Part shown: piece by piece, positions 23,553-34,001 of the stretch
How the letters are laid out: every line of letters starts with the position of its first letter
Position numbering within the stretch: the stretch's first letter is position 1
Assembly: GCA_947629985.1 (NCBI GenBank)
Contig: CANRFV010000007.1
Location: 16,289-80,288 of the forward strand
Length of the DNA: 64,000 nucleotides
DNA from: an uncultured Clostridia bacterium
GTDB lineage: Bacteria; Bacillota; Clostridia; Christensenellales; CAG-314
Direction: 5' to 3'
Position numbers and translations under genes: made by a program
The notes under the pieces: model-generated
Told to the model about the DNA's origin: nothing
Seen by the model: the letters and a program-made list of their open reading frames with translations, nothing else
Databases searched by the model: none

Positions 23553-24176
23553 ATGCAAGTAAAAGTTTTCAATACTAAGGCAAGTGAAGTCGGAACACTC
23601 GAACTGAACGACGCCGTATTCGCTTGTGAGTACAACGAACCCCTTATTCACCAAGCGGTAGTAACATATCTGGCAAATCAACGGCAGGGCACCAAGTCTG
23701 CGCTTACCCGTACGGAAGTTCGCGGCGGCGGCGTAAAGCCTTGGCGTCAAAAGGGTACCGGTCGCGCAAGACAAGGCTCCATTCGCGCTCCGCAATGGAC
23801 AAAGGGCGGCGTTGTATTCGCACCCAAACCGAGAGATTTCTCCAAAAAATTAAACAAAAAGATGCGCGCGCAATCTTTCCGCAGTGCAATCAGTTACAAA
23901 ATTGCCCACAACGAACTTATTGTTGTAGACGAAATAAAACTCGACGCACCCAAGACCAAACTTGTTGCCGAAATACTCGCCAACTTCAAGTTGGACAAGC
24001 GCACGTTGCTGCTTGTTTCGGGCGACAGCGCAGATATTTTGAGAGCAGGTTCCAATATCCCCACGCTTACGATAGCGGACGCAAGTCTTGCAAACGTATA
24101 TCAACTTGTTTCCAACGTTGCCGTAATTGCAACCAAGGACGCAATAAAGCAAATTGAGGAGGCTTATTCGTTATGA
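23553..24176 (+). CDS. rplD: 50S ribosomal protein L4
   Basis: 207 residues. The extended loop GGGVKPWRQKGTGRARQGS, which lines the peptide exit tunnel, is intact. In several bacteria L4 represses this operon by binding its leader, which makes it a candidate regulator of the structured leader before rpsJ. Stop overlaps the rplW start by 4 bases. Confidence 0.98.
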   Translation: MQVKVFNTKASEVGTLELNDAVFACEYNEPLIHQAVVTYLANQRQGTKSALTRTEVRGGGVKPWRQKGTGRARQGSIRAPQWTKGGVVFAPKPRDFSKKLNKKMRAQSFRSAISYKIAHNELIVVDEIKLDAPKTKLVAEILANFKLDKRTLLLVSGDSADILRAGSNIPTLTIADASLANVYQLVSNVAVIATKDAIKQIEEAYSL

Positions 24177-24463
24177 GTTCCTACGATATTATCAAACGTC
24201 CCGTGCTGACGGAAAAAAGTTATGCCGGTATCCCCGCCAAAACGTACACTTTCGAAGTGGTAAAAAGCGCCAACAAAGTGCAAATAAAAAGAGCGGTTGA
24301 AGAAATTTTCGGCGTAAAAGTAAAAGAAGTAACAACCTCTACCGTAAAGGGTAAGCAAAGACGACAGGGAAGAACGCAAGGTTACACCCCCGATTGGAAA
24401 AAGGCAACCGTTCGCCTTACTTCCGACAGCAAGGCAATCGAGTTCTTTGAAAGTTTGTCCTAA
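24173..24463 (+). CDS. rplW: 50S ribosomal protein L23
   Basis: 96 residues, with RPVLTEKSYAG at the start and the family beta-loop around RRQGRTQGY. L23 sits at the tunnel exit and is the docking site for trigger factor and SRP. ATG overlaps the rplD stop, so translation is coupled. Confidence 0.97.
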   Translation: MSSYDIIKRPVLTEKSYAGIPAKTYTFEVVKSANKVQIKRAVEEIFGVKVKEVTTSTVKGKQRRQGRTQGYTPDWKKATVRLTSDSKAIEFFESLS

Positions 24464-24481
24464 TAGGGAGGAATAAGAACA

Positions 24482-25306
24482 ATGGCTATTAAAAAGTATA
24501 AACCCACATCGGCAGGACGCCGTTTTATGTCTGTATCGACGTTCGAAGAAATAACGACCGACACTCCGGAAAAAAGCCTATTGGCTGTGCGTAAAAAGTC
24601 CGGCGGCCGCAACGCAACAGGCAAAATCACCGTTCGCCATATCGGCGGCGGAAACCGTATCAAGTACAGAATAATCGACTTCAAGCGCGACAAGAGCATA
24701 CCCGCCAAGGTTGCGACCATCGAATACGACCCCAACCGCACGGCAAATATCGCATTGCTGCATTACGCAGACGGCGAAAAGAGATACATTCTTGCTCCCA
24801 TCGGGCTTAACGTAGGCGACACGGTTGTAGCGTCTCCCGAAGCGGACATCAAAGTGGGCAACAATCTTCCCTTGGAAAATATTCCCGTAGGTACTATCGT
24901 ACACAACATCGAGATGAATCCCGGCAAGGGCGGACAAATCGCACGCGCCGCGGGAATATTCGCTCAACTTATGGCAAAAGAAGGCAAATACGCAACGTTG
25001 CGTATGCCCAGCGGCGAAATGAGACTTATTCTGCTCAAATGCCACGCAACCATCGGACAGGTAGGCAATCTGGATCACGAAATAGTTGCAATAGGCAAAG
25101 CGGGCAAAAAACGCCATATGGGAATTAAACCTACCGTTCGCGGCAGCGTTATGAACCCCTGCGACCACCCGCACGGCGGCGGCGAAGGCAAATCGCCCGT
25201 AGGCAGACCCGGTCCCGTAACTCCGTGGGGCAAGCCCGCACTCGGTTACAAGACCAGAAAGAAGAAAAAGGCGTCTGACAAATTTATCGTCAAACGCGTC
25301 AACTGA
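24482..25306 (+). CDS. rplB: 50S ribosomal protein L2
   Basis: 274 residues. The C-terminal signature [19 protein letters not shown] contains the conserved histidine near the peptidyl transferase centre. The OB-fold and SH3-like halves are both full length. GGGAGG ribosome site; 18 bases after rplW. Confidence 0.98.
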   Translation: MAIKKYKPTSAGRRFMSVSTFEEITTDTPEKSLLAVRKKSGGRNATGKITVRHIGGGNRIKYRIIDFKRDKSIPAKVATIEYDPNRTANIALLHYADGEKRYILAPIGLNVGDTVVASPEADIKVGNNLPLENIPVGTIVHNIEMNPGKGGQIARAAGIFAQLMAKEGKYATLRMPSGEMRLILLKCHATIGQVGNLDHEIVAIGKAGKKRHMGIKPTVRGSVMNPCDHPHGGGEGKSPVGRPGPVTPWGKPALGYKTRKKKKASDKFIVKRVN

Positions 25307-25320
25307 TCGGAGGAAGTACA

Positions 25321-25599
25321 ATGAGTAGATCGATTAAAAAAGGACCTTATGTTCAACCCGTATTGCTCAAACGCATACAAGAAATGAACCAAAAAGGCGA
25401 AAAGAAAGTTGTAAAAACGTGGTCGAGAAGTTCAACGATCTTTCCCGATTTCGTAGGACACACAATTGCGGTACACGACGGCAGAAAACACGTTCCCGTT
25501 TACATTACGGAAGATATGGTGGGCTTGAAATTGGGCGAATTTGCCCCCACCAGAACGTTCAGAGGACACGCGGGCAGTAAGACCAGCGGAGCCAAATAG
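25321..25599 (+). CDS. rpsS: 30S ribosomal protein S19
   Basis: 92 residues, beginning [11 protein letters not shown] and containing [18 protein letters not shown], both hallmarks of S19, which contacts the A-site finger and S13 in the 30S head. CGGAGG ribosome site in the 14-base gap after rplB. Confidence 0.98.
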   Translation: MSRSIKKGPYVQPVLLKRIQEMNQKGEKKVVKTWSRSSTIFPDFVGHTIAVHDGRKHVPVYITEDMVGLKLGEFAPTRTFRGHAGSKTSGAK

Positions 25600-25610
25600 G
25601 AGGATAAAAG

Positions 25611-25997
25611 ATGGCTACAAGAATTAAGGCGAAAGCCGAAATGCGCAAAGCAAACAGGGACACGCGCCCCAAGGCAATAGCAAAATACATCCGTATATCC
25701 CCTTCTAAGGTTCACATCGTATTGGATCTTATTCGCGGCAAGGATTACGCGCAAGCCGTTGCAATACTCAAAACCACACCCAAAGCCGCTTGCGAGCCGG
25801 TACTTAAATGTCTCAACTCGGCTGCGGCAAATGCGGAAGTAAATCTCGGTATGAGCAAAGACGAACTTTACGTTGCCGAGTGCTATGCAGACCAAGGTCC
25901 GACCCTCAAAAGAATGCAGCCCGTTTCGCGCGGCAGAGGTTACCGTATCTTGAAGAGAACAAGCCACATAACGGTGGTTTTGGACAAGAGAGCGTAA
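25611..25997 (+). CDS. rplV: 50S ribosomal protein L22
   Basis: 128 residues, with a basic N-terminal extension of about 15 residues before the core ([20 protein letters not shown]) and the tunnel-lining hairpin [21 protein letters not shown]22 helps form the narrow part of the exit tunnel. Follows rpsS by 11 bases. Confidence 0.98.
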   Translation: MATRIKAKAEMRKANRDTRPKAIAKYIRISPSKVHIVLDLIRGKDYAQAVAILKTTPKAACEPVLKCLNSAAANAEVNLGMSKDELYVAECYADQGPTLKRMQPVSRGRGYRILKRTSHITVVLDKRA

Positions 25998-26011
25998 GGA
26001 GGACAGGATTT

Positions 26012-26680
26012 ATGGGACAAAAAGTTAATCCGCACGGAATGAGAGTAGGCGTTATTCACGATTGGAATGCCAAGTGGATCGCGGACAAAAAAGATTTTGC
26101 CAAATTCATCAAAGAAGACGACAATATCCGCACGTTCTTGAAGAAAAAATACTTTCAAGCCGGCATAAGCAAAATAGTTGTAGAAAGAAGCGAAGGCAAA
26201 GTTGTTGTTGATATCCACACCGGACGTCCCGGCGTGCTTATCGGCAAGGCAGGCGCAGGCGCGGAAGAAATAAAAGCCGAAGTTGCCAAAATGGTAGGCG
26301 ACAAAGCGGTTACGGTAAACATCATCGAAGTTAAACGTCCCGATATGGACGCTCAGTTGGTTGCCGAAGCGATCGCCGCTCAGTTGGAAAAGCGCGTATC
26401 GTTCCGCAGAGCAATGCGTCAATGCATGGGCAGAGCGACTCGTTCGGGCGCAAAGGGAATCAAAACAATGGTTTCCGGACGTCTTGACGGCGCCGAAATC
26501 GCCAGAACAGAACAATATCACGAAGGCAGTATTCCCCTGCACACATTAAGAGCGGATATCGACTACGGTTACGCTACGGCGCTTACCACGTTCGGTATCA
26601 TCGGCGTAAAGGTGTGGGTATACAAAGGAGAAATACTCCCCAAAAAGAAAAAGACCGTAAAAAAGGAGGTAACTGAATAA
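26012..26680 (+). CDS. rpsC: 30S ribosomal protein S3
   Basis: 222 residues from the ATG at 26012, chosen because it gives [13 protein letters not shown] and is preceded by AAGGAGG; the frame is open further upstream inside rplV. KH domain with [15 protein letters not shown], then the S3 C-terminal domain. Located at the mRNA entry tunnel. The stop shares one base with the rplP start. Confidence 0.98.
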   Translation: MGQKVNPHGMRVGVIHDWNAKWIADKKDFAKFIKEDDNIRTFLKKKYFQAGISKIVVERSEGKVVVDIHTGRPGVLIGKAGAGAEEIKAEVAKMVGDKAVTVNIIEVKRPDMDAQLVAEAIAAQLEKRVSFRRAMRQCMGRATRSGAKGIKTMVSGRLDGAEIARTEQYHEGSIPLHTLRADIDYGYATALTTFGIIGVKVWVYKGEILPKKKKTVKKEVTE

Positions 26681-27114
26681 TGTTAATGCCTAAAAGAGTG
26701 AAGAGACGCCGTCAATTCCGCGGAAGAATGAAGGGCGAAGCGCACAAGGGCAATAAGGTTGCTTACGGCGAATACGGTCTTCAAGCGTTGGAATGCGGTT
26801 GGATCACTTCCAATCAGATAGAAGCGGCACGTGTCGCAATGACGCGTTTCGTAAAGCGTGGCGGTAAAGTATGGGTAGACATCTTCCCCCACAAACCCGT
26901 AACAAAAAAACCCGCCGAAACCAGAATGGGTTCCGGTAAAGGTTCGCCCGAATATTGGGTGGCAGTAGTAAAGCCGGGCAGAGTAATGTTCGAAATGGCA
27001 GGCGTCCCCGAGGACGTTGCAAGAGAAGCGCTGCGTCTGGCTAGTCATAAATTGCCCGTTAAGTGCAAATTTGTGAAAAAGGTTGAAGAGGTAACGGCAA
27101 ATGAAAGCAAGTAA
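26680..27114 (+). CDS. rplP: 50S ribosomal protein L16
   Basis: 144 residues beginning [19 protein letters not shown], standard for L16, which organises the A-site region of the large subunit. An internal ATG at 26686 is also plausible, but MLMPKR is the common form. Overlaps rpsC by one base and rpmC by 14 bases. Confidence 0.98.
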   Translation: MLMPKRVKRRRQFRGRMKGEAHKGNKVAYGEYGLQALECGWITSNQIEAARVAMTRFVKRGGKVWVDIFPHKPVTKKPAETRMGSGKGSPEYWVAVVKPGRVMFEMAGVPEDVAREALRLASHKLPVKCKFVKKVEEVTANESK

Positions 27115-27301
27115 TATTCGAGAATTGAGTAATGCGGAATTGGCAGCAAAACTTGCCGATTTGAAAAAAGAATTGTTTAACTTGCGTTTGTCTCACGCAA
27201 CGGGACAACTGACCAACCCTCTTGCTCTCAACAGCGTCAAAAAGGACATTGCAAGAGTAAAAACGGTGCTCCGTGAAAGAGAGCAAGCCGCCAAGGCGTA
27301 A
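27101..27301 (+). CDS. rpmC: 50S ribosomal protein L29
   Basis: 66 residues, two-helix L29 with [20 protein letters not shown] and [13 protein letters not shown]. It lies near the tunnel exit beside L23. Starts inside the end of rplP with its ribosome site (GAAGAGG) in that coding sequence. Confidence 0.97.
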   Translation: MKASNIRELSNAELAAKLADLKKELFNLRLSHATGQLTNPLALNSVKKDIARVKTVLREREQAAKA

Positions 27302-27316
27302 CGGAGGTAACAAACA

Positions 27317-27571
27317 ATGGAAAGAAATAGCAGAAAAGAAAGAGTCGGCATCGTCGTTTCGGACAAGATGGACAAAACGATCGTTGTCGCGGTAGAAAAC
27401 AGATACAAACACCCCCTTTACAAAAAGACGGTGTCTGCAACCAAAAAATACAAAGTTCACGATGAAAACAACGAATGCGGTATCGGCGACACGGTTCGCA
27501 TTGCGGAAACGAGAAAGTTGTCCAAGGACAAAAATTGGCGTTTGTTGGAAATCGTCGAAAAGGCTAAATAA
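27317..27571 (+). CDS. rpsQ: 30S ribosomal protein S17
   Basis: 84 residues, OB-fold S17 with [19 protein letters not shown] and [20 protein letters not shown]. It is an early binder of 16S rRNA. CGGAGG ribosome site; 15 bases after rpmC. Confidence 0.97.
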   Translation: MERNSRKERVGIVVSDKMDKTIVVAVENRYKHPLYKKTVSATKKYKVHDENNECGIGDTVRIAETRKLSKDKNWRLLEIVEKAK

Positions 27572-27586
27572 CAGGAGGACGGTACA

Positions 27587-27955
27587 GTGATACAACCACA
27601 AACAAGACTTAAAGCCGCGGATAACAGCGGTGCAAAAGAACTTATGTGCATCAAGGTACTCGGCGGTTCCTTCCGTAAGTTCGGCAATATCGGCGACGTG
27701 ATCGTTGCCAGCGTAAAGAGCGCCAACCCCGGCGGCGTTGTCAAAAAGGGCGACGTTGTAAAGGCGGTTATCGTTCGCAGCGCGTCAGGTATCAACAGAA
27801 AGGACGGCACGCATATCCGTTTCGACGACAACGCGGCTGTCATTATCGATCAGCAAAAGCAACCCAGAGGTACCCGTATCTTTGGGCCGGTAGCAAGAGA
27901 ACTTCGTGAAAAAGACTACATGAAGATCGTCTCTTTGGCACCCGAAGTGCTGTAA
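27587..27955 (+). CDS. rplN: 50S ribosomal protein L14
   Basis: 122 residues from a GTG start at 27587, which yields the family beginning [25 protein letters not shown] lies 8 bases upstream. L14 is on the subunit interface and is also the target of the silencing factor RsfS. C-terminus is canonical ([10 protein letters not shown]). Confidence 0.97.
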   Translation: MIQPQTRLKAADNSGAKELMCIKVLGGSFRKFGNIGDVIVASVKSANPGGVVKKGDVVKAVIVRSASGINRKDGTHIRFDDNAAVIIDQQKQPRGTRIFGPVARELREKDYMKIVSLAPEVL

Positions 27956-27970
27956 AAGGAGGACACATAA

Positions 27971-28378
27971 ATGGCAAGTATGAATATACGGTCCGGCGAT
28001 ACGGTCAAAATTCTTGTCGGCGACGTGGAAAACCGCGGCAAACAAGGCAAAGTTATCGTAGCCGACCCCAAAACGAACAGAGTAATCGTTGAAAACCTCA
28101 ACCTGGTTACCAAACACAAAAAACCGCGTTCGGCACAGGAGCAGGGCGGCAAGGTGGAAAGACCTCGCGCAATCGACGTAAGCAATGTTGCGTTGGTGTG
28201 TCCCAAATGCGGACAGCCCACTCGCGTGGGACATGTTCTCGGCGACAACGGCAAATATATCAGATGCTGCAAAAAATGCGGCGCAGTTATAGATACCAAA
28301 GCCGAAAAGAAACAAACAAAGGCAGCCAAGGCCAAAACTGCCAAAAAATCTCAAAAAACAGAAGCCGAAGTTGAATAA
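27971..28378 (+). CDS. rplX: 50S ribosomal protein L24 with zinc ribbon and basic tail
   Basis: 135 residues; common L24 has about 105. The KOW core ([21 protein letters not shown]) is followed by a four-cysteine ribbon, CPKCG at about 77-81 and CKKCG near 101-105. A Lys/Ala/Thr-rich tail of about 25 residues ends the protein. The ribbon form occurs in other Gram-positive bacteria; the tail looks lineage-specific. L24 initiates 50S assembly. Confidence 0.96.
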   Translation: MASMNIRSGDTVKILVGDVENRGKQGKVIVADPKTNRVIVENLNLVTKHKKPRSAQEQGGKVERPRAIDVSNVALVCPKCGQPTRVGHVLGDNGKYIRCCKKCGAVIDTKAEKKQTKAAKAKTAKKSQKTEAEVE

Positions 28379-28389
28379 GGAGGAACAAG

Positions 28390-28968
28390 ATGGCTACAAA
28401 GAAATCCGCTGCAACAAGCGAACAACCGATTGAATGCAGATTGAGAACATTGTACAAAGAAACGGTAGTTCCTCAACTCATAAAAGAATTCGGTTACAAA
28501 AACATTAACGAAGTTCCCCGCCTTGAAAAGATCGTACTCAATGCCGGTCTCGGCGACGTAAAGGACAACTCCAAGTCGTTCCAATTGGCGGTAGAAGAAC
28601 TTAAAGCGATCTCCGGACAAAAGCCTTTGGTAACAAACAGCAAACTGTCTGTTGCAAACTTCAAAGTAAGAAAGGGCATGGCTGTCGGAGCAAAGGTAAC
28701 TCTTCGCGGCGAGCGTATGTATTCGTTTTTCGACAAACTTATCAGTATCGCTCTTCCCCGAGTACGCGACTTCCACGGTGTAAGCACCAATCTGGACGGA
28801 CGCGGCAACTACACGCTGGGTATTCGCGAGCAACTTATTTTCCCCGAAATCGTTTACGACCAGGTGGAAAAGACAAGAGGTTTCGACGTAACGTTTGTAA
28901 CAACCGCCAAGTCGGATGCGGAAGGTAAAGCATTGCTCAAATATTTGGGAATGCCTTTCAGAGCGTAG
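28390..28968 (+). CDS. rplE: 50S ribosomal protein L5
   Basis: 192 residues with a short Lys/Ala/Thr-rich extension (about 12 residues) before the family core ([34 protein letters not shown]). L5 binds 5S rRNA and the central protuberance. AGGAGG ribosome site, 11 bases after rplX. Confidence 0.97.
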   Translation: MATKKSAATSEQPIECRLRTLYKETVVPQLIKEFGYKNINEVPRLEKIVLNAGLGDVKDNSKSFQLAVEELKAISGQKPLVTNSKLSVANFKVRKGMAVGAKVTLRGERMYSFFDKLISIALPRVRDFHGVSTNLDGRGNYTLGIREQLIFPEIVYDQVEKTRGFDVTFVTTAKSDAEGKALLKYLGMPFRA

Positions 28969-28983
28969 TAAAGAGGTAATATT

Positions 28984-29169
28984 ATGGCAAAAAAAGCAAT
29001 GATAAATAAACAACAAAGAACGCCCAAGTATTCCACTCGCGGATACACGCGTTGTTCGATCTGCGGCCGTCCGCACGCAGTGCTTAGAAAGTACGGTATT
29101 TGCAGAATTTGTTTCAGAGAAAAGGCGTACAAGGGAGAAATCCCCGGCGTTAAAAAAGCAAGTTGGTAA
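28984..29169 (+). CDS. rpsN: 30S ribosomal protein S14, zinc-binding (type Z)
   Basis: 61 residues with the two zinc pairs CSICGR and CRICFR, and the short form typical of Gram-positive S14 ([20 protein letters not shown]). S14 is required for late 30S head assembly. Follows rplE by 15 bases. Confidence 0.98.
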   Translation: MAKKAMINKQQRTPKYSTRGYTRCSICGRPHAVLRKYGICRICFREKAYKGEIPGVKKASW

Positions 29170-29186
29170 AATGGAGGTAAATACAA

Positions 29187-29585
29187 ATGGTTGTTACAGA
29201 TCCTATTGCTGATATGTTGACTCGTATCAGAAACGCTATCACCGCCAAACACGCCGACGTAGAGATCCCCGCTTCCAAGACGAAAAAAGCCATTGTGGAT
29301 ATATTGCTCGAAGAAGGCTATATCGCAGGCTATGAAGTTGTGGAAAAGGAATTGCAAAATTCTCTTAAAATAACGTTGAAGTACGGCTACAAAGGCGAAA
29401 GAGTCATTACAGGTTTGAAACGCATTTCCAAGCCCGGTTTGAGAGTATATGCCAAGAGCGAAGATTTGCCCAAGGTTCTCAACGGATTGGGAATTGCAAT
29501 CGTGTCCACAAGCAAGGGCATTATGACAGACAAAAACGCTCGCAGTCAAAATTTGGGCGGCGAAGTGCTTGCGTACGTGTGGTAA
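29187..29585 (+). CDS. rpsH: 30S ribosomal protein S8
   Basis: 132 residues, beginning with [18 protein letters not shown] and ending [19 protein letters not shown] (split over the C-terminal domain), both S8 hallmarks. In E. coli S8 is the repressor of the spc operon; no leader is visible here for that. ATGGAGG ribosome site. Confidence 0.98.
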   Translation: MVVTDPIADMLTRIRNAITAKHADVEIPASKTKKAIVDILLEEGYIAGYEVVEKELQNSLKITLKYGYKGERVITGLKRISKPGLRVYAKSEDLPKVLNGLGIAIVSTSKGIMTDKNARSQNLGGEVLAYVW

Positions 29586-29596
29586 GGAGGTAGGAA

Positions 29597-30139
29597 ATGT
29601 CAAGAATCGGTAAAAAACCTATCGCCATACCCGCAGGCGTAACGGTAAACTTCAATGACGGCGTAATTACCGTCAAGGGTCCCAAAGGCACACTCAGCCG
29701 TTCGATAGATTCCTGCATAACGGTGGAAATCGACGGCGCGGTAATCAATCTGTCCTGCCCGCACGACGCGGAAAGAGACGTTCAGGCTAAACACGGCCTT
29801 TACAGAGCGTTGATCGCCAATATGGTAAAGGGCGTATCCGAAGGTTTTTCGCGTAATCTCGTCATTAACGGCGTAGGTTACAAAGCCGCCGTTCAGGGCG
29901 ACAAACTCGTACTTAACATCGGATATTCGCATCCCATCGAAGTGGTTGCTCCGCAAGGCATCAAGTTCGATTGCCCCACAGCCACCGATATAGTGGTTTC
30001 GGGCTTCGACAAGGAACTTGTCGGTCAAACCGCGGCAAACATCAAGGCTAAACGTCCTGTCGAGCCTTACCACGCTTACGGCGTCCGCTACAAGGAAGAG
30101 ACCGTAACGTTGAAAGAAGGCAAGAAAGCAGGCAAGTAA
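29597..30139 (+). CDS. rplF: 50S ribosomal protein L6
   Basis: 180 residues, two repeated alpha/beta domains; starts MSRIGKKPIAIPAGV and ends with RPVEPYHAYGVRYKEE, the family C-terminal motif. L6 lies near the sarcin-ricin loop. Ribosome site AAGGAGG overlaps the rpsH stop. Confidence 0.98.
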   Translation: MSRIGKKPIAIPAGVTVNFNDGVITVKGPKGTLSRSIDSCITVEIDGAVINLSCPHDAERDVQAKHGLYRALIANMVKGVSEGFSRNLVINGVGYKAAVQGDKLVLNIGYSHPIEVVAPQGIKFDCPTATDIVVSGFDKELVGQTAANIKAKRPVEPYHAYGVRYKEETVTLKEGKKAGK

Positions 30140-30151
30140 GGAGTGTAGAAT

Positions 30152-30514
30152 ATGATAAAGAAATTAAACAAAAATGCAGACAGAAAAATCCGTCATGCAA
30201 GAGTAAGAAAAAAGGTATTCGGCACGGTTGTTAAACCCCGTTTGTGCGTGTACCGTTCAACAAGCAATATCTACGCTCAGGTAATAGACGACGTAAACGG
30301 CAAAACGCTGTGTTCATCCAACACGCTTACCATTTCCGCTCAGGTGGCTGGCAAATCCAAAACGGAAGCCGCCAAGTTGGTAGGTAAAGACATTGCAGGC
30401 AAAGCGCTTAAACTCGGCTTGACCGAAGTGGTGTTCGACCGCGGCGGTTACATCTATACGGGCAGAGTTGCCGCTTTGGCAGACGGCGCAAGAGAAGCCG
30501 GACTTAAATTCTAA
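30152..30514 (+). CDS. rplR: 50S ribosomal protein L18
   Basis: 120 residues, with an Arg/Lys-rich N-terminus and the 5S rRNA-binding fold ([37 protein letters not shown]). Binds 5S rRNA with L5. GGAGTG ribosome site, 12 bases after rplF. Confidence 0.98.
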   Translation: MIKKLNKNADRKIRHARVRKKVFGTVVKPRLCVYRSTSNIYAQVIDDVNGKTLCSSNTLTISAQVAGKSKTEAAKLVGKDIAGKALKLGLTEVVFDRGGYIYTGRVAALADGAREAGLKF

Positions 30515-30528
30515 TCGGAGGCAAGATA

Positions 30529-31149
30529 ATGGAAAACGAACAAGTTGAAGTTGTTGCAACCGAGGTTGCAGCCGAAACCGCTCCCCAACAGGAGCAACCC
30601 AAACGTAACTTCCGCGACGCTCGCCCCGACAGAAAAGGCGGCAGACGCAACAATCGCGAAAGAGAAAACAGAGAAGACGACGGTCTTATCAAAAAAACCG
30701 TGGCTATCAACCGTGTAACAAAGGTTGTTAAGGGCGGACGTACAATGCGTTTTTCGGCGCTGTGCGTAGTCGGCGACGGCAAAGGCTCGGTCGGTATCGG
30801 TATGGCTAAGGCGGCGGAAGTTCCCCAAGCCATCGAAAAGGCCAATTTGAGAGCGAAAAAAGCAATGGTACAAATTGCTTTGGTAGATACTACTATTCCC
30901 CACGAAACGATCGGTAAGTTCGGCAAGGGTCATGTATTGATGATGCCTGCTCAACCCGGTACCGGCGTTATTGCGGGCGGTCCCGTTCGTAACGTACTCG
31001 AAGCGGTGGGCATCAAGGATATCCGTACCAAATCGTACGGTTCCAACAACCCCGTAAACTGCGTAAAAGCAACGTTTAACGGTCTTGTGGGACTTCGTTC
31101 TCGCGAACATATCGCCGCATTGCGCGGAAAGAGCGTTGAGGAAATTTAA
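30529..31149 (+). CDS. rpsE: 30S ribosomal protein S5 with N-terminal extension
   Basis: 206 residues; the core starts near residue 48 ([19 protein letters not shown]) and includes [20 protein letters not shown]. The first 45 residues are an added acidic then basic segment (Glu/Val/Ala, then Arg/Asn-rich), longer than in common S5. S5 is on the mRNA-entry side and takes part in decoding accuracy. CGGAGG ribosome site. Confidence 0.97.
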   Translation: MENEQVEVVATEVAAETAPQQEQPKRNFRDARPDRKGGRRNNRERENREDDGLIKKTVAINRVTKVVKGGRTMRFSALCVVGDGKGSVGIGMAKAAEVPQAIEKANLRAKKAMVQIALVDTTIPHETIGKFGKGHVLMMPAQPGTGVIAGGPVRNVLEAVGIKDIRTKSYGSNNPVNCVKATFNGLVGLRSREHIAALRGKSVEEI

Positions 31150-31160
31150 GGAGGCGCACC

Positions 31161-31538
31161 ATGGCAGAAAAGAAAGAACAAGTTGCAGTGGAAGTTGCGG
31201 AAGAAGTAAGCGCTGCTCCCGCCAAAAAGCCCGCTGCTAAAAAAGCATCCAAGAAAAATGCTACCAAGCAACCTCTTTACATCAACGGCAGATACGTTGC
31301 GGAAAAGCAACTTCCCGCCAAACCCGCCAAGGGTGCAAAACCCTATCCTGCGGCAAAGGGAAAAGTTAAGGTAACGTTGGTCAAGAGCACGGCAGGTTGT
31401 CTTGCGGATCAACAGGCAACGGTAAGGGCGCTGGGTTTGACAAAAATACGCACCAGCAACGTTTTGCCCGACAACGAAGCGATCCGCGGAATGATCTTCA
31501 AGGTAAAACACCTTGTTGTCGTGGAAGAAGTAAAGTAG
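31161..31538 (+). CDS. rpmD: 50S ribosomal protein L30 with ~65-residue N-terminal extension
   Basis: 125 residues, twice the usual 60. The L30 core is the C-terminal half, from GKVKVTLVKSTAGCLADQQA to KVKHLVVVEEV. The first 65 residues are Glu/Val then Lys/Ala/Pro-rich (for example APAKKPAAKKASKKN), with a short non-repetitive stretch YINGRYVAEKQLP. The start at 31161 has AAGGAGG nearby and no better internal start is evident. The extension resembles linker or rRNA-binding tails; function unknown. Confidence 0.94.
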   Translation: MAEKKEQVAVEVAEEVSAAPAKKPAAKKASKKNATKQPLYINGRYVAEKQLPAKPAKGAKPYPAAKGKVKVTLVKSTAGCLADQQATVRALGLTKIRTSNVLPDNEAIRGMIFKVKHLVVVEEVK

Positions 31539-31547
31539 GAGGCTAAT

Positions 31548-31991
31548 ATGAGAATACATACAATTCAGCCCGCCGTCGGAGCAACCACTTCCGAAAAGAG
31601 ATTGGGCAGAGGCGTAGGCAGCGGTCTCGGTAAGACTGCCGGCAAGGGCCACAAGGGTCAATGGGCGCGTAGCGGCGGCGGAGTTCGCCCCGGTTTCGAA
31701 GGCGGACAAACCCCCATTGCAAGACGTTTGCCCAAACGTGGTTTCAACAACAAATTCCGTATCGATTACGATATAGTAAATGTAGACGCATTAAATGTGT
31801 TTGAAGAAGGTACTGTGGTAACTCCGCAACTTCTTGCCGAACACCGTCTCGTCAGTTGCAAAGCCAACGGCGGCGTAAAAGTTCTCGGCAACGGACACTT
31901 GACCAAAAAACTTACTGTTCAGGCAGATAAGTTCTCCGCTTCTGCAAAGGCAGCGATCGAAGCGGCAGGCGGAGTGGCAGAGGTACTTTAA
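31548..31991 (+). CDS. rplO: 50S ribosomal protein L15
   Basis: 147 residues with the Gly/Arg-rich N-terminal arm ([39 protein letters not shown]) and a compact C-terminal domain. Late assembly protein of the 50S. AGGAGG ribosome site, 9 bases after rpmD. Confidence 0.98.
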   Translation: MRIHTIQPAVGATTSEKRLGRGVGSGLGKTAGKGHKGQWARSGGGVRPGFEGGQTPIARRLPKRGFNNKFRIDYDIVNVDALNVFEEGTVVTPQLLAEHRLVSCKANGGVKVLGNGHLTKKLTVQADKFSASAKAAIEAAGGVAEVL

Positions 31992-31993
31992 TA

Positions 31994-33376
31994 ATGTTTG
32001 AAACCATCAGAAATGCCTTTAAGATAAAGGACGTACGTAAAAAAATCTTTATGACAATCCTGTTTATCATTATATTCAGACTGGGTTGTTATATCACAAT
32101 TCCCGGGCTGCGGGATATCAGTTCCACCATTGCGGCGGAACAGTCCGGCGGAATGGACATTTTCGGACTGTTGGACTCTATTACAGGTAGCGCGCTAAGT
32201 CAGGGTACTCTCTTTTCTCTCGGCATTTCCCCGTACATCAACGCGTCCATTATCGTGCAGTTGTTGACGGTGGCCATTCCCGCACTCGAAAGAATGTCTA
32301 AGGAAGGCGACGAAGGTAGAGAAAAAATAAACAAAATTACCCGTTGGGCAACACTTGTGCTGGCAATCGTAAGCGCGATAGGTATATTCCTTACGCTGAA
32401 AAACAACTACACGGATTACGTCAATGTCAATTGGCTTGGCGCACAATACGCGTCGTTCTTCGGTAGCACAGCCGGTCAGTGGATAATGGGTATTTACGTA
32501 GTTTTGGTACTTGTAGGCGGCAGCATGCTGTGCATGTGGATAGGCGAACGCATTACCGAATACGGCGTTTCCAACGGTATTTCGCTGTTGATTTTCGTCG
32601 GTATCGTAGCCACTGCGGCACAACAGTTTGCAAGCACGCTCAGCAACGGTCAATGGGTGGAAGCGCTTATATTCGTTGTTGAACTGATATTGATATTCGG
32701 CTTTATCGTATGGGTAGACGGAGCCGAAAGAAAAATCAAGGTTCAGTACGCCAAGCAAGTAAAGGGCAACAAAATGTACGGCGGACAATCGACGTTTATC
32801 CCCATCAAAGTAAACGCGTCCGGCGTTATGCCGTTGATCTTCGCTTACGCGCTGATGAGTTTCCCCTCGATGTTGATACAAACATTCTGGGGCGACAGCA
32901 ATTTTGCCAATTGGTGGAACACCTATATGACTGCCACTAACGGGCACGTTGTAGGTACAATAGTGTACAATGTGTTGTTGGCAGTATTCATCTTTATATT
33001 TGCCTACTTCTACTCGACAATACAGTTCAATCCCGTCGAAATTTCGCGTAACATTCAAAATAACGGCGGCTTTGTAACAGGTATACGACCGGGCAGAGAA
33101 ACGGCGGAATACCTTGACAAAGTGGTAAAACGTATCACTTTGTGGGGCGCAATCTTCCTTGCGATCATCGCGTTCGTTCCGTCCATTCTGTTCTCCGCGT
33201 TCGGTTGGCTGGGAGTAACAAGCACTGCGTCAAGATTGATTAGCAGTTTCAGCGCAACGGGTATGTTGATTTGCGTATCGGTAGCGTTGGAATTCAACAA
33301 AGCGTTGGAAAATCAAATTTTGATGCGCCATTACAAAGGTTTGTTGGGATCCAACTCCAAAGGATTTTTGAAATAG
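31994..33376 (+). CDS. secY: Preprotein translocase subunit SecY
   Basis: 460 residues with about ten membrane segments. Family landmarks are GISPYINASIIVQLL near the plug region and the cytosolic loop FNPVEISRNIQNNGGFVTG before segment 9, which contacts SecA and the ribosome. It is the export channel for the many lipoproteins in this window. Two bases after rplO, so co-translated. Confidence 0.98.
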   Translation: MFETIRNAFKIKDVRKKIFMTILFIIIFRLGCYITIPGLRDISSTIAAEQSGGMDIFGLLDSITGSALSQGTLFSLGISPYINASIIVQLLTVAIPALERMSKEGDEGREKINKITRWATLVLAIVSAIGIFLTLKNNYTDYVNVNWLGAQYASFFGSTAGQWIMGIYVVLVLVGGSMLCMWIGERITEYGVSNGISLLIFVGIVATAAQQFASTLSNGQWVEALIFVVELILIFGFIVWVDGAERKIKVQYAKQVKGNKMYGGQSTFIPIKVNASGVMPLIFAYALMSFPSMLIQTFWGDSNFANWWNTYMTATNGHVVGTIVYNVLLAVFIFIFAYFYSTIQFNPVEISRNIQNNGGFVTGIRPGRETAEYLDKVVKRITLWGAIFLAIIAFVPSILFSAFGWLGVTSTASRLISSFSATGMLICVSVALEFNKALENQILMRHYKGLLGSNSKGFLK

Positions 33377-33377
33377 T

Positions 33378-34001
33378 ATGAACATAATTCTTTTGGGCGC
33401 GCCGGGCAGCGGCAAAGGCACCATGGCGCAAAAACTCACAAACGAATTGCATATTCCGCAAATATCGACAGGCGACATCTTCCGCAAAAACTTAAAGGAA
33501 GAAACGCCGCTCGGTTTGCAGATAAAGGACATTGTGGCAAGCGGCGGGCTTGTTCCCGACAGTATCACGATCGAAATTGTCAAAAACAGGCTTGCCGAAA
33601 ACGACTGCGCAAACGGATATATTCTGGACGGTTTTCCGCGTTCCATCGCGCAAGCGGAAGCGTTGGATACTTTTCAGAATATAGACTGCGCGATCAATCT
33701 CGATGTGGACAAGGAAACGGTGGTAAGACGTTTGTCGGGCAGAAGATTTTGCCCCGATTGCAACGGAACATTCCACGTTTCGACGTTGCAAAACACCGAA
33801 GTGTGCCCCGTTTGCGGCGGCAAACTTATCGTTCGTCCGGACGACTCCGAAGCGACGGTGCGCGAACGTCTTAAAGTTTACGAAAATACGACATTGCCGC
33901 TTATCGAGTATTATTCGCACAGGCACAAGTTGGTTACGGTAGACGGCAACGGATCCGTCGAAACAGTGTATCGCCGCATACTGAGCGTGCTTAACAAATG
34001 A
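33378..34001 (+). CDS. adk: Adenylate kinase with zinc-type LID
   Basis: 207 residues. P-loop GAPGSGKGT at 8-16, STGDIFR AMP site, DGFPRS motif. The LID carries four cysteines (CPDCNG, CPVCGG), the structural zinc site of Gram-positive enzymes. Interconverts ATP + AMP and 2 ADP. It starts one base after secY and overlaps map by 4 bases (ATGA). Confidence 0.98.
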   Translation: MNIILLGAPGSGKGTMAQKLTNELHIPQISTGDIFRKNLKEETPLGLQIKDIVASGGLVPDSITIEIVKNRLAENDCANGYILDGFPRSIAQAEALDTFQNIDCAINLDVDKETVVRRLSGRRFCPDCNGTFHVSTLQNTEVCPVCGGKLIVRPDDSEATVRERLKVYENTTLPLIEYYSHRHKLVTVDGNGSVETVYRRILSVLNK

